Source of the DNA: an uncultured Candidatus Melainabacteria bacterium
GTDB taxonomy: Bacteria > Cyanobacteriota > Vampirovibrionia > Gastranaerophilales > Gastranaerophilaceae
Length of the DNA stretch: 16,863 nt
Direction of reading: 5' to 3'
NCBI GenBank assembly: GCA_934754735.1
Contig: CAKVJE010000036.1
Location: 1-16,863 of the forward strand
In this document: in pieces, positions 1 through 7,730 of the stretch
Layout of the letters: the number at the start of each line of letters is the position of its first letter
Numbering within the stretch: the first letter of the stretch is position 1
Translations under genes and position numbers: made by a program
Notes under the pieces: generated by a model
Databases searched by the model: none
What the model was told of the DNA's origin: nothing
Seen by the model: the letters and a program-made list of their open reading frames with translations, nothing else

Positions 1-13
1 CAGTTAAATAAGA

Positions 14-343
14 ATGGGTGTTATGAGAAAAAATTTATTATTAGTTTTAGCTTTATTTACGCTTGTTTGCGTAAGAGTAAATGCAGATGTTACACCTGCA
101 CAAATTACAGAACCTGAATACATGATTAATGGTGGGTATTCAGAAGCAACTGCTGAAGAAATTTTAATTATGAAGAATCGCGTTAATGGAAAACCTTGTG
201 AACCATTATACGAAAAAAAAGGTAGTAACAATAAATTTGTTAATTTCTTGAAAAATAGCTATGCTTATCTTGATCCGGCTCAAGATAGTGATGAAAGATA
301 TCATCATGATATCCATCAAGCACCAAGTTGGCATGATTTGTAA
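14..343 (+). CDS. Small secreted protein of unknown function
   Basis: This is a 109-codon ORF from ATG at 14; an in-frame ATG at 23 is equally possible because neither has a clear Shine-Dalgarno and the upstream region is cut by the window edge. Starting from the second Met, the N-terminus is a textbook signal peptide: Arg-Lys, a hydrophobic core (LLLVLALFTLVCV), then a VNA|D cleavage site near residue 24. The mature part is about 85 residues, hydrophilic and mixed-charge, with a single Cys in NGKPCEPLY and a His/Asp-rich C-terminus (YHHDIHQAPSWHDL). It is probably exported to the periplasm or outside. I recognise no family and assign no enzymatic function. A hairpin terminator follows directly, so this is the last gene of its transcript. 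Confidence 0.75.
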   Translation: MGVMRKNLLLVLALFTLVCVRVNADVTPAQITEPEYMINGGYSEATAEEILIMKNRVNGKPCEPLYEKKGSNNKFVNFLKNSYAYLDPAQDSDERYHHDIHQAPSWHDL

Positions 344-362
344 AAAGAATTTTATTTTTTTT

Positions 363-398
363 AAAAGGCACTTCATAATTTATGGGGTGTCTTTTTTG
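363..398 (+). terminator. Rho-independent terminator of the small secreted protein gene
   Basis: The arms AAAAGGCACTTCAT and ATGGGGTGTCTTTT pair almost completely, with G-U wobbles, around an AT-rich loop. A run of six T follows at 392-397. It lies 20 bp after the stop codon on the same strand. Confidence 0.75.
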
Positions 399-417
399 TT
401 TAAAATAAAAATTTATC

Positions 418-450
418 AAAAAAAAGAATGAACTTAAGTCCATTCTTTTT
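418..450 (-). terminator. Rho-independent terminator of pilT
   Basis: The arms AAAAAGAATG (421-430) and CATTCTTTTT (441-450) are perfect complements, with an inner ACT/AGT pairing in the loop. On the minus strand the hairpin runs into a T tract complementary to the A run at 418-425, as expected for termination of pilT, whose stop is 25 bp away. It could also act as a back-up terminator on the plus strand. Confidence 0.75.
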
Positions 451-474
451 CAGTATTTATATTTAATTTTAAAA

Positions 475-1545
475 CTATGAATTTTGCAAACCGCGTTTGA
501 ATTCTTCAGGACGACTTGAACGAGCAAGAGCATCTTCCAAGGTAATTTTCTTTCTCATATACAAATCACGAAGTGACATTTCAAGAGTTTGCATACCGAA
601 ACCGGAGTTTGTTTGCATTGTTGAATAAATCTGAGCAACTTTTGATTCTCTAATCAAGTTTGCAATTGCAGGAATTACCAACATAACTTCTTGAGCCATT
701 ACACGACCTTGTTTTGTACCATCCGCTTGAAGTAACGGTAACAAAGTTTGTGAGAATACTGCAACAAGTGAGTTAGACAATTGAACTCGAACCTGTTGTT
801 GTTGACCTTCCGGAAATACGTCAACAATACGGTCAATTGTTTGAGATGCTGATGAGGTGTGCAAAGTACCGAATACTAAGTGACCTGTTTCAGCAGCTGT
901 AAGCGCTAAACGGATAGTATCCAAGTCACGCATTTCACCTACCAGAATAATATCCGGATCTTCACGAAGAGCTGATTTAAGAGCATTCGCAAAACTTCTT
1001 GTATCCTGACCCAACTCTCTCTGGTGAATAATTGAACGTTTTGAAGGATGAATAAACTCGATAGGGTCTTCAATCGTTAAAATGTGTTCTGAACGAGTTT
1101 CGTTAATATAGTTAATCATTGCAGCCAAAGTAGTTGATTTACCGGAACCGGTAGGACCTGTTACAAGAACTAATCCACGTGGTTTCTCTGCAATTTTTCT
1201 AACTGTATCAGACAAACCTAACTCTTTAAAAGTAGGAACTTTTGACGCAATTACACGGAATGCAGCTGCATAATTGCCTCTATCTTTATAAATATTTACC
1301 CTAAAACGACTTAAACCTTGAATACCGTATGAAAAATCCAATTCCCAATCTTGTTCAAGTTTACGTCTTTGTTCTTTGTTTAACATTGGAAATAATAGTA
1401 ATTCAACTTCTTCCGGTTTCAAAGCCGGAACATCCATTCTCTGTAAGTTACCGTCAATACGAACAACAGGCGGTAGACCGGCAGAAATATGTAAGTCAGA
1501 ACCTCTTTGTTTTACGACTACTTCCAAATATTTCTCAATAAGCAT
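475..1545 (-). CDS. pilT: Twitching motility retraction ATPase PilT
   Basis: This 356-residue protein is a hexameric type IV pilus retraction motor acting at the inner membrane under the pilus platform. It has the PilT N-terminal PAS-like region (GSDLHISAGLPP), Walker A GPTGSGKST at 130-138, the Asp box ILTIEDPIE at 155-163, Walker B DPDIILVGEMRD at 196-207, the His box GHLVFGTLHT at 221-230, and the PilT-specific retraction motif AIANLIRE at 293-300 (AIRNLIRE in characterised PilT). Length and motif order match full-length PilT rather than PilB. The ATG is preceded by AAGAGGG at good spacing. No pilB, pilC or pilin gene is in the window, so it seems to be a separate transcription unit with its own promoter and terminator. 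Confidence 0.95.
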   Translation of the reverse strand: MLIEKYLEVVVKQRGSDLHISAGLPPVVRIDGNLQRMDVPALKPEEVELLLFPMLNKEQRRKLEQDWELDFSYGIQGLSRFRVNIYKDRGNYAAAFRVIASKVPTFKELGLSDTVRKIAEKPRGLVLVTGPTGSGKSTTLAAMINYINETRSEHILTIEDPIEFIHPSKRSIIHQRELGQDTRSFANALKSALREDPDIILVGEMRDLDTIRLALTAAETGHLVFGTLHTSSASQTIDRIVDVFPEGQQQQVRVQLSNSLVAVFSQTLLPLLQADGTKQGRVMAQEVMLVIPAIANLIRESKVAQIYSTMQTNSGFGMQTLEMSLRDLYMRKKITLEDALARSSRPEEFKRGLQNS

Positions 1546-1568
1546 TAATTAGCCCTCTTATTAATTGT

Positions 1569-1605
1569 GGAGTGTGTTCAACTCCAATATTAGCACATTA
1601 TAACA
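1569..1605 (-). promoter_or_regulatory. Extended -10 promoter and leader hairpin of pilT
   Basis: On the minus strand TGTTATAAT (1597-1605) is a perfect extended -10 element with no convincing -35. The predicted start is near 1590. The start of the leader can fold as GGAGT-7 nt-ACTCC (1569-1585), upstream of the ribosome binding site. Whether the hairpin regulates or only protects the 5' end cannot be told from sequence. Confidence 0.5.
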
Positions 1606-1639
1606 TCAAAACTATAGCATAAAACTGGTATCTTGTAAA

Positions 1640-3010
1640 TTATTTATTTGCAAGGTATTCATTAATCGCTTTTGCAGCTTTCTTACCGGCACCCATTGCA
1701 TTAATAGCGTTAGATTCACCGACAGGCGCAACATCACCACCGGCAAAAATTGCAGGAATAGAAGTTTCTCTTGTTTCTGCGTCAACTGTAAAATAACCTT
1801 TTTTATCAAGATCAAATACTAAGCCATCCATTTGTGCAGATTTTTGAATAATAGGGTTTGGACCTGTACCAAGGGCAACAATTACGGTATCAACATCCAA
1901 ATCTACAAACCTACCTGTACCGATAGGTTTACGTCTTCCAGACTCATCAGGCTCTCCCAATTCCATAATTTCAAACTTCATGCCAGCAACATAACCATCA
2001 TTTTCAAGAATTTCAGCAGGAGCATGTAAAAATTGGAAAATTACACCTTCTTCTTTTGCGTGTCTAATTTCTTCCAAACGAGCAGGGAGTTCGGTTTCTG
2101 TTCTTCTATATACAATATAAACTTTTTCAAAGCCAACTCTAACTGCTGTTCTAGCCGCGTCCATTGCAACGTTACCACCACCGATTACAGCAACAGATTT
2201 ACCGACTCTTAGTGGAGTTGCAGAATTTTCTTCGTTTGCATGCATCAAGTTTACACGAGTCAAAAATTCGTTTGCAGAAAATACTCCGTTCAAGTTTTCG
2301 CCTTTAATATGCATCATCTTAGGAAGTCCTGCGCCGGAGCAAATAAATATAGCGTCAAATCCATCTTCTTGAAGTTGTTTAAGAGTTATTGATTTTCCAA
2401 CAACAACATCTTTTACAAATTTAACACCCATGTTTTTAAGAGATTCAATTTCTCTGTCTAAAACTGTTCTAGGAAGTCTGAATGGTGGAATTCCGTATCT
2501 CAAAACTCCGCCGAATTTGTGCAAAGCTTCGAATATTGTAACGTCATGACCCGCTTTTCTTAAATCACAAGCAGCAGTCATGCCGGCACAGCCTGAACCA
2601 ATAACAGCAACTTTTTTACCACTTGGAATTATTTCAACAGATTTTGGCGCAGTATTATCACCAACATATCTTTCTAATGCACCAATTGCAACCGCTTCAC
2701 CTTTAATTCCTAAAACACAGCTGCCTTCACATTGTCTTTCTTGAGGACAAACTCGACCACAAACAGAAGGAAGCATACTCGTTTGTCTAATTATATCACC
2801 TGCTTCATTCAAGTTATCTTCTTTTAAAGCTTTTATAAAATTCGGAATCTGAATATTTACAGGACAACCTTTAACACATCTTGGATTCTTACAAGTAAGA
2901 CATCTTGAAGCTTCTGCTTTAACTTGCTCTGCCGTAAGATTTTCTTCTACCGGTAAAAAATTGTGTCTGCGCTCAATTTTATCTTGCTCATGTGGTCTTT
3001 GTCTTTCCAT
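1640..3010 (-). CDS. gltA: GltA/NfnB-type NADPH-dependent Fe-S flavoprotein (glutamate synthase small-subunit family)
   Basis: This 456-residue protein belongs to the glutamate synthase beta-subunit family, which passes electrons from NADPH through FAD to Fe-S clusters. The N-terminal Fe-S domain has cysteines at 37, 40, 45, 49 (CLTCKNPRCVKGCP) and 84, 88, 94, 98, enough for two [4Fe-4S] clusters. An FAD Rossmann motif VIGSGCAG is at 136-143, an NAD(P)H motif VIGGGNVAMDAAR at 275-287, and the C-terminal FAD motif AIFAGGDV at 420-427. I chose ATG 3010 because AAGGAGAG sits 7 nt upstream; the longer frame to 3061 has no such site. No GltB large subunit or NfnA is adjacent. The 'homotetrameric' GltA label is common for stand-alone members, but the NfnB or a generic electron-bifurcating role is equally possible. 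Confidence 0.85.
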   Translation of the reverse strand: MERQRPHEQDKIERRHNFLPVEENLTAEQVKAEASRCLTCKNPRCVKGCPVNIQIPNFIKALKEDNLNEAGDIIRQTSMLPSVCGRVCPQERQCEGSCVLGIKGEAVAIGALERYVGDNTAPKSVEIIPSGKKVAVIGSGCAGMTAACDLRKAGHDVTIFEALHKFGGVLRYGIPPFRLPRTVLDREIESLKNMGVKFVKDVVVGKSITLKQLQEDGFDAIFICSGAGLPKMMHIKGENLNGVFSANEFLTRVNLMHANEENSATPLRVGKSVAVIGGGNVAMDAARTAVRVGFEKVYIVYRRTETELPARLEEIRHAKEEGVIFQFLHAPAEILENDGYVAGMKFEIMELGEPDESGRRKPIGTGRFVDLDVDTVIVALGTGPNPIIQKSAQMDGLVFDLDKKGYFTVDAETRETSIPAIFAGGDVAPVGESNAINAMGAGKKAAKAINEYLANK

Positions 3011-3067
3011 ATTCAAACTCTCCTTGACTCTCGAATTTTTACATTTAAAAGTATACTCCAAAAAAGC

Positions 3068-3832
3068 TTATTTTAAATACTCTTTTATCCAACTTGTAAT
3101 TATTCTTGCAAGCGTATTATCATTCTTTAACATAAGCATACCCGTTGAACGAGATTCTGATATATAAGTTGCAAAAGTTGCCTGTGAAAATTTCTTTAAA
3201 TACTCTTGTGCATTATGTCCAGAATTATCATTAGTTCCAGAGATAGAAAAAATATCAATATTATCTAAGTTTGCAAGTTTAACTGGCACATACAAACCTT
3301 TTGTCTTGACTACAGGAGAAAGTAATACCAATGTTTTAGGTTTGTAACTGATTTTATCTGCTACTAAAATAGCTGTGCTCGCGCCAATATCAGAACCTAC
3401 AATTGCCCAATTGTTAAAAAATACTTTTTTTGTGTTTTCTGATTTAACTTGTTCTATAACCTTGATTACATCATCCGGATATTTTGCAAAAGCATTATTT
3501 GTCATGCTAGACCAAGAAGTGCGCAAAAGTTTCGAATTGTAAACGCTTTTTCCATGCCCTCGTAAATCAATTCTCAAAACCGCATACCCTTGATTTAATA
3601 AATCTTGTGGTAAATTACACCACCAATCAGATGAATATCCGATAGAATGAAGTAATACGACTGTTGGAAATTCTTTTTGATTTTTTATTTTTGGATATTC
3701 AAGATATCCTTTCATAGTAAATCCGTCAACAGAAGTTGCAGTGATTTCTTTAAAAACAGTATTGGTTGCTGCATTCGCTATGGTATTTATTAATAGCAAA
3801 AATAATGTTAAAATAAGTATAATTCTCTTCAT
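3068..3832 (-). CDS. Secreted alpha/beta-hydrolase fold protein with non-canonical catalytic residues
   Basis: This 254-residue protein has a clear signal peptide (MKRIILILTLFLLLINTIANA|A) and an alpha/beta hydrolase fold. Strand-3/oxyanion motif VVLLHSIGYSSDWW is at about 58-71, and the DLRGHGKS motif follows. The nucleophile elbow, usually G-x-S-x-G, reads G-S-D-I-G in AIVGSDIGAST, placing Asp where Ser is expected, as in the GHDWG elbow of epoxide hydrolases. An acid candidate lies in SGTNDNSGH. At the C-terminus, where related hydrolases have a catalytic His before Gly-Thr, this protein reads SRSTGMLML and the His is absent. It is therefore a modified enzyme or a pseudoenzyme. It lies 57 bp upstream of gltA on the same strand and could be co-transcribed. 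There is no good Shine-Dalgarno; a promoter abuts the start codon. Confidence 0.8.
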   Translation of the reverse strand: MKRIILILTLFLLLINTIANAATNTVFKEITATSVDGFTMKGYLEYPKIKNQKEFPTVVLLHSIGYSSDWWCNLPQDLLNQGYAVLRIDLRGHGKSVYNSKLLRTSWSSMTNNAFAKYPDDVIKVIEQVKSENTKKVFFNNWAIVGSDIGASTAILVADKISYKPKTLVLLSPVVKTKGLYVPVKLANLDNIDIFSISGTNDNSGHNAQEYLKKFSQATFATYISESRSTGMLMLKNDNTLARIITSWIKEYLK

Positions 3833-3841
3833 AGTGATTTT

Positions 3842-3870
3842 ATTATATCACATGATTTGAAAAAGGTCAG
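3842..3870 (-). promoter_or_regulatory. Promoter of the secreted hydrolase, near-leaderless
   Basis: On the minus strand CTGACC (3865-3870, 4 of 6 to TTGACA) is followed after 17 bp by TATAAT (3842-3847), with TG one base upstream giving an extended -10 (TGATATAAT). The predicted start is about 3835, only 3 nt from the ATG at 3832, with no room for a ribosome binding site. Confidence 0.55.
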
Positions 3871-3876
3871 CAAATT

Positions 3877-3933
3877 CCCTCTCCTTGGGGGAGGGTAGAA
3901 TTTCAAGTGAAGCTCTGCGATACTTAGAAATTC
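3877..3933. repeat. Intergenic double-hairpin palindromic element
   Basis: Two adjacent stem-loops lie in the gene-free stretch. The first is CCCTCTCC (3877-3884), loop TTG, GGGGAGGG (3888-3895), pairing over 8 bp with one G-T. The second is GAATTTCAAGT (3898-3908), a 13-nt loop, and ACTTAGAAATTC (3922-3933), pairing over 11 bp with one bulged A. The GC-rich first stem stands out from its AT-rich surroundings, as in REP-type dispersed repeats. The copy number in the genome is unknown. No T tract follows the first hairpin, so it is not a simple terminator. Confidence 0.5.
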
Positions 3934-3949
3934 GAGTGGGGGCTTTTTG

Positions 3950-3975
3950 AAATGGAAAATTAAAAATGGAAAATT
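3950..3975. repeat. Two-copy 14-bp tandem repeat
   Basis: AAATGGAAAATT occurs at 3950-3961 and again at 3964-3975, giving a period of 14 bp. It directly follows the double-hairpin element and precedes the composite promoter of the next gene. No coding potential was seen. Confidence 0.6.
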
Positions 3976-3996
3976 GAATATTATTTATATGACTCA

Positions 3997-4055
3997 TTTA
4001 CAAATCTTAACAAAAAAGGCAATTATTCACAGAAAATATACTTTATATATATAAG
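3997..4055 (+). promoter_or_regulatory. Composite promoter of the helical-repeat protein gene
   Basis: A direct repeat TTTACAAA-TC-TTAACAAA (3997-4014) resembles the cyanobacterial HLR1 box (two KTTACAWW halves, 2-nt spacer) with one mismatch. AAAAAGGCAATT (4013-4024) and ACTTTATATATAT (4040-4052) follow; both words recur with the same 15-nt gap upstream of the 50-residue gene on the minus strand. A possible core is TTCACA (4026-4031), 16 bp, TATATA (4048-4053). A good Shine-Dalgarno AAGGAG (4065-4070) precedes the ATG at 4076. Confidence 0.5.
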
Positions 4056-4075
4056 ATATAGAACAAGGAGAAAAA

Positions 4076-4984
4076 ATGTCATTAGTCATAGATGCTAATA
4101 TGAAATTATTTGCAGAGAGAATGAACATAACCTCTTCCAGAATGATTCAGGATTATGGTCTAAAGACTGTTGACGAAATTATTGAAGCGGAAGCAGCTCA
4201 GGGAAATTCACAAGCGGTAAAATATGCTCAAGAGATGTATGGTTCTCCTGCTAAACTTATAAATATTTTTAACTTGACAGATGTTGAAAATAAATTTGTA
4301 CTTCTTCATAATATGAATTCTGAAACGAGAGAAAAAATTCTACCTATGCTTGAAAGTGATGATTTGGTAATGGGTTTATATTTCTTTACGCAAGACAAAT
4401 TATTAGATATGTTATCTGAAGTTGATATTGAAGAATTGGTAAATGTTGTAATGGGCGCATTTCCTCTTGATGCTATTGTTTCAATGTTTTCTGAAGATGA
4501 TTTGGCACAATTTTTCCAACGAGATGAGTTGCAAAAATTTGATGTAATTGAACAATTAAAATCTTTACCTCCGGAAGTTATGATTAAGTTCGTAGAAGGT
4601 GTTACAGGACAACCAGCCGGCGAAACTGATCCTATGCAATTAATACAAAGTATTGAAAATATGCCAATGGATCAGTATAGAGATTTTATGTCAGCAATAG
4701 ATCCAGATGTGCAAAGACAACTTACTTTTCAATTAACAAAAGAAAAACCGGAATACTTGCAATTATTCCCAAATCAAACTTACATTGATATGCTTTCGAC
4801 TATGATGAAACAAGACATGGTTAAACCAATGATTAATCTGGAGAAAGAATCCTTGGTTAATATGATTACGGAATTACCGGATGATTTAATGTCAATCGTA
4901 GCAGCACAAGTTGATACTAAAAAATTTGCAGAATTTCTTTTAGATGGTCATACCGACTTGCTTGAAGGCGCATTGATGATTTAG
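4076..4984 (+). CDS. Helical-repeat protein resembling the MgtE N-terminal / FliG-like domain
   Basis: This 302-residue soluble protein has no signal peptide or membrane segment. It is almost wholly alpha-helical and acidic, with a repeating pattern of short amphipathic helices (LLDMLSEVDIEELVNVVMG, then AFPLDAIVSMFSEDDLAQFF, then LQKFDVIEQLKSLPPEVMIKF). The pattern 'LL..L....l..ll..l..e.l..ll..l' resembles the superhelical N domain of MgtE magnesium channels and FliG armadillo-like repeats, but the CBS and membrane domains of MgtE are absent, so a stand-alone protein-binding scaffold is the more cautious reading. AAGGAG lies 5 nt before the ATG. It sits directly upstream of gyrA on the same strand with no hairpin between them, though gyrA has its own promoter. 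Function unknown. Confidence 0.7.
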   Translation: MSLVIDANMKLFAERMNITSSRMIQDYGLKTVDEIIEAEAAQGNSQAVKYAQEMYGSPAKLINIFNLTDVENKFVLLHNMNSETREKILPMLESDDLVMGLYFFTQDKLLDMLSEVDIEELVNVVMGAFPLDAIVSMFSEDDLAQFFQRDELQKFDVIEQLKSLPPEVMIKFVEGVTGQPAGETDPMQLIQSIENMPMDQYRDFMSAIDPDVQRQLTFQLTKEKPEYLQLFPNQTYIDMLSTMMKQDMVKPMINLEKESLVNMITELPDDLMSIVAAQVDTKKFAEFLLDGHTDLLEGALMI

Positions 4985-5013
4985 TTTTTTTAAGTATATT
5001 ATAGAGAATTTGC

Positions 5014-5041
5014 TTTACAGAAACCTTTTTTGTGTTACTAT
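5014..5041 (+). promoter_or_regulatory. Promoter of gyrA
   Basis: TTTACA (5014-5019, 5 of 6 to TTGACA) is followed after 16 bp by TACTAT (5036-5041), preceded by TG one base upstream, making an extended -10. The predicted start is near 5048, giving a leader of about 80 nt ending in a strong ribosome binding site (AGGAGAAGGA). Confidence 0.5.
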
Positions 5042-5129
5042 ATATATTATATAGGGGATGTATCAGGCTAAATTCAGCTTGTTATTTTTAAAAGATTCAC
5101 CTTGGAAAAATGGATAGAGGAGAAGGATT

Positions 5130-7664
5130 TTGGCTCAACAAAATATGTTTTCGGACGGTAAAATCGTACCGGTTAATATCAGAGAAGAAATGAAAAAGTG
5201 CTATATCGACTACGCAATGAGTGTAATTGTTGGTCGTGCGCTTCCGGATGTAAGGGACGGTTTAAAGCCTGTTCACAGACGTATTCTATATGCAATGAAC
5301 GAATTAGGCATGACTCCGGATAAGCCGTTTAAGAAATGTGCTCGTATCGTAGGTGAAGTTCTTGGTAAATACCACCCTCATGGTGATAGTTCGGTTTATG
5401 AAGCTCTTGTACGTTTAGCACAAGACTTTAACACAAGATATTTAGTGGTAGACGGTCATGGTAACTTCGGTTCTGTTGACGGTGATAGTGCAGCTGCAAT
5501 GCGTTATACAGAAGCACGTATGCACAAAATTACTCAATCAATGCTTGCTGATATTGATTGCGAAACAGTAGATTTTGTACCAAACTTCGATGGTTCGTTA
5601 GAAGAACCATCTGTACTGCCTGTTAGACTCCCAATGCTTTTATTGAATGGTGTTTCAGGTATCGCGGTTGGTATGGCTACAAACATTCCTCCACACAATT
5701 TGAGAGAAGTTGTCGACGGTACTATTGCGTTAATTGATAATCCGCAAATTACTGTTCAAGGTTTAATGGAATATATTAAAGGGCCAGACTTCCCAACAGC
5801 TGCGACAATTGTTGGTTTAAATGATATTAAACAAGCTTACGAAACGGGTCGTGGTTCTATTAAAATGTCTGCGGTTGCGACAATCGAAGAAATTCCTGGT
5901 GGCGGTGGTCGTCAAACAAGAACAGCGATTATCGTAACAGAAATTCCATATCAAGTTAACAAAGCGCAATTAATTGAAAAAATTGCAGATTTAGTTAAAG
6001 AACAAAGAATTACAGGCATTTCTGATTTAAGAGATGAATCAGACAGAGAAGGCATGCGTATTGTTATTGAACTTAAACGTGATGCTAAGCCTGAAGTTGT
6101 TAAGAATAACTTGTTTAAATTTACTCAACTTGCTACGACATTCGGTGTAAATATGGTTACGCTTTGTGGTAAGCAACCTAGATTGTTGAATTTGTACGAA
6201 GTTCTAAACGAATTCGTTGAACACAGAGTTGAAATTGTTACAAGAAGAACTATTTACTTCTTGAAGAAAGCAAAAATCAGAGCGCACATTTTAGCTGGTT
6301 TATTAATTGCTTTGGGTTCTTTGGATGAAGTTATTGAACTTATCAAAAAATCTAAAACAACCGAAGATGCTCGTGTAGGCTTGATGAGTAGATTTGGTTT
6401 AGATATTGACCAAGCTAATGCAATCTTGGAAATGCAATTGAGAAGATTGACAGGTTTGGAACAAGATAAAATTAAAAACGAATACGACGAATTGTTGAAG
6501 AAAATTCAAGAATACGAAGGAATTTTAGCTGACAGACAAAAAGTTCTTGATATTATTAAAGGCGAACTTCTTGAAGATAGAGAAAAATACGGAGATGATA
6601 GAAAGACTCAAATCGTTCCAGAGCAAGGCGAAGTTACGATTGAAGATTTGACTCCAAACACTCCAATGGCTGTGTTTATTACTCACCAAGGATATTTGAA
6701 GAGAATTTCTTTAGATACATTTGAACGTCAAAACCGCGCAACTCGTGGTAAAGCCGGAATTAAGACAAAAGAAGATGATGACATTCAGCACTTCTTCACA
6801 GCTATGATGCATGACAAAGTATTGTTCTTCTCTTCTAAGGGTATTGTTTACAGCTTGAATGTTTACGACTTCCCAGAAGGCGGTAGACAATCTAAAGGGC
6901 TTCCAATCGTTAACGTTCTTCCAATTGAGCAAGGTGAAAGAATTACTGCTGTAGTTCCTGTAAGCAGTTTCTCACACGAATTGAACCTAATCATGTTAAC
7001 TCAAAAAGGTTATATTAAGAGAATCGAACTTGATAACTTTGTAAATATCAGAAGAAGCGGTATTATTGCGATTTCTCTAGAAGAAGGCGATAAATTGAAT
7101 TGGGTTAAGCTTGCTAATCCGAATGACGAAATCATTATTGGTACATCTTGTGGTATGGCAATCAGGTTCCCAATTGAAGATTTAAGACCTTTGGGTAGAA
7201 GCGCAAGAGGTGTAAACTCAATGAAGCTTAGAAGCGCTGATACAATTATAGGTTGTGATATTGTTCCTAGAAATTATGACGCAGATTTGTTAGTTGTAAC
7301 TTCTGACGGATTCGGTAAACGTACAAAACTTTCAGAATTCCGTTCACAAAACAGAGGTGGTATCGGCTTAATCGCAACGAAATTTAAGTCTAATATGTCA
7401 AGATTAGTAGCTTTGACTATTGTTGAAGAAAAAGACGAAATCATGATGGTTACAGCAAACGGTATTGTAACAAGAATCAAAGCCGGTGATATTTCTTGTC
7501 AAGGACGTCCTGCAACCGGTGTTAGAGCTCAAAACTTGACCGATAATGATACAGTTGTTTCTGTTAACAAGATTGTAAGTACGGACAGTTCTTCAAAAGA
7601 AGATTCTGATGATGGTTGTTCAGCTGAAACGATGGAAGGTGAACAGACGACTTTGACAGAATAG
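5130..7664 (+). CDS. gyrA: DNA gyrase subunit A
   Basis: This 844-residue protein is the breakage-reunion subunit of gyrase, which with GyrB introduces negative supercoils. The active-site Tyr is Y126 in [11 protein letters not shown]. The quinolone region reads [17 protein letters not shown], with Ser87 and Glu91 at the positions equivalent to E. coli 83 and 87, the drug-sensitive residue types. The C-terminal beta-pinwheel has a GyrA-box-like motif [10 protein letters not shown] at about 534-543, marking gyrase rather than ParC; this form is one I associate with cyanobacteria. The tail is acidic ([10 protein letters not shown]...). The start is TTG at 5130, supported by AGGAGAAGGA 3-9 nt upstream; the next in-frame ATG (5145) is unlikely because the MAQQ start fits its site better. 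gyrB is not nearby. A bidirectional terminator follows. Confidence 0.96.
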   Translation: MAQQNMFSDGKIVPVNIREEMKKCYIDYAMSVIVGRALPDVRDGLKPVHRRILYAMNELGMTPDKPFKKCARIVGEVLGKYHPHGDSSVYEALVRLAQDFNTRYLVVDGHGNFGSVDGDSAAAMRYTEARMHKITQSMLADIDCETVDFVPNFDGSLEEPSVLPVRLPMLLLNGVSGIAVGMATNIPPHNLREVVDGTIALIDNPQITVQGLMEYIKGPDFPTAATIVGLNDIKQAYETGRGSIKMSAVATIEEIPGGGGRQTRTAIIVTEIPYQVNKAQLIEKIADLVKEQRITGISDLRDESDREGMRIVIELKRDAKPEVVKNNLFKFTQLATTFGVNMVTLCGKQPRLLNLYEVLNEFVEHRVEIVTRRTIYFLKKAKIRAHILAGLLIALGSLDEVIELIKKSKTTEDARVGLMSRFGLDIDQANAILEMQLRRLTGLEQDKIKNEYDELLKKIQEYEGILADRQKVLDIIKGELLEDREKYGDDRKTQIVPEQGEVTIEDLTPNTPMAVFITHQGYLKRISLDTFERQNRATRGKAGIKTKEDDDIQHFFTAMMHDKVLFFSSKGIVYSLNVYDFPEGGRQSKGLPIVNVLPIEQGERITAVVPVSSFSHELNLIMLTQKGYIKRIELDNFVNIRRSGIIAISLEEGDKLNWVKLANPNDEIIIGTSCGMAIRFPIEDLRPLGRSARGVNSMKLRSADTIIGCDIVPRNYDADLLVVTSDGFGKRTKLSEFRSQNRGGIGLIATKFKSNMSRLVALTIVEEKDEIMMVTANGIVTRIKAGDISCQGRPATGVRAQNLTDNDTVVSVNKIVSTDSSSKEDSDDGCSAETMEGEQTTLTE

Positions 7665-7680
7665 ATATTTTAAATAGATA

Positions 7681-7717
7681 AAAAGAGTTCTGAAATATTT
7701 CAGAACTCTTTTTTTAT
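7681..7717. terminator. Bidirectional terminator between gyrA and the bifunctional nuclease gene
   Basis: AAAAGAGTTCTGAAA (7681-7695) and TTTCAGAACTCTTTT (7698-7712) are perfect complements, flanked by an A run on the left and a T run on the right. The hairpin therefore fits termination of gyrA on the plus strand and of the convergent gene (stop at 7731) on the minus strand. Confidence 0.85.
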
Positions 7718-7730
7718 AAACTACCAGATA

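Noticed and set aside
240..443. Minus-strand 67-codon ORF across the two terminators
   Set aside because: It covers both hairpins and the end of the first gene, with no ribosome binding site; it is an antisense shadow.
1640..3010. Dihydropyrimidine dehydrogenase or full glutamate synthase
   Set aside because: The protein is only 456 residues, ends after the FAD domain, and has no neighbouring large subunit or second catalytic domain.
5056..5115. Short frame MYQAKFSLLFLKDSPWKNG in the gyrA leader
   Set aside because: The upstream AGGGG directly abuts the ATG, leaving no spacing, and 19 codons in an AT-rich leader are expected by chance.
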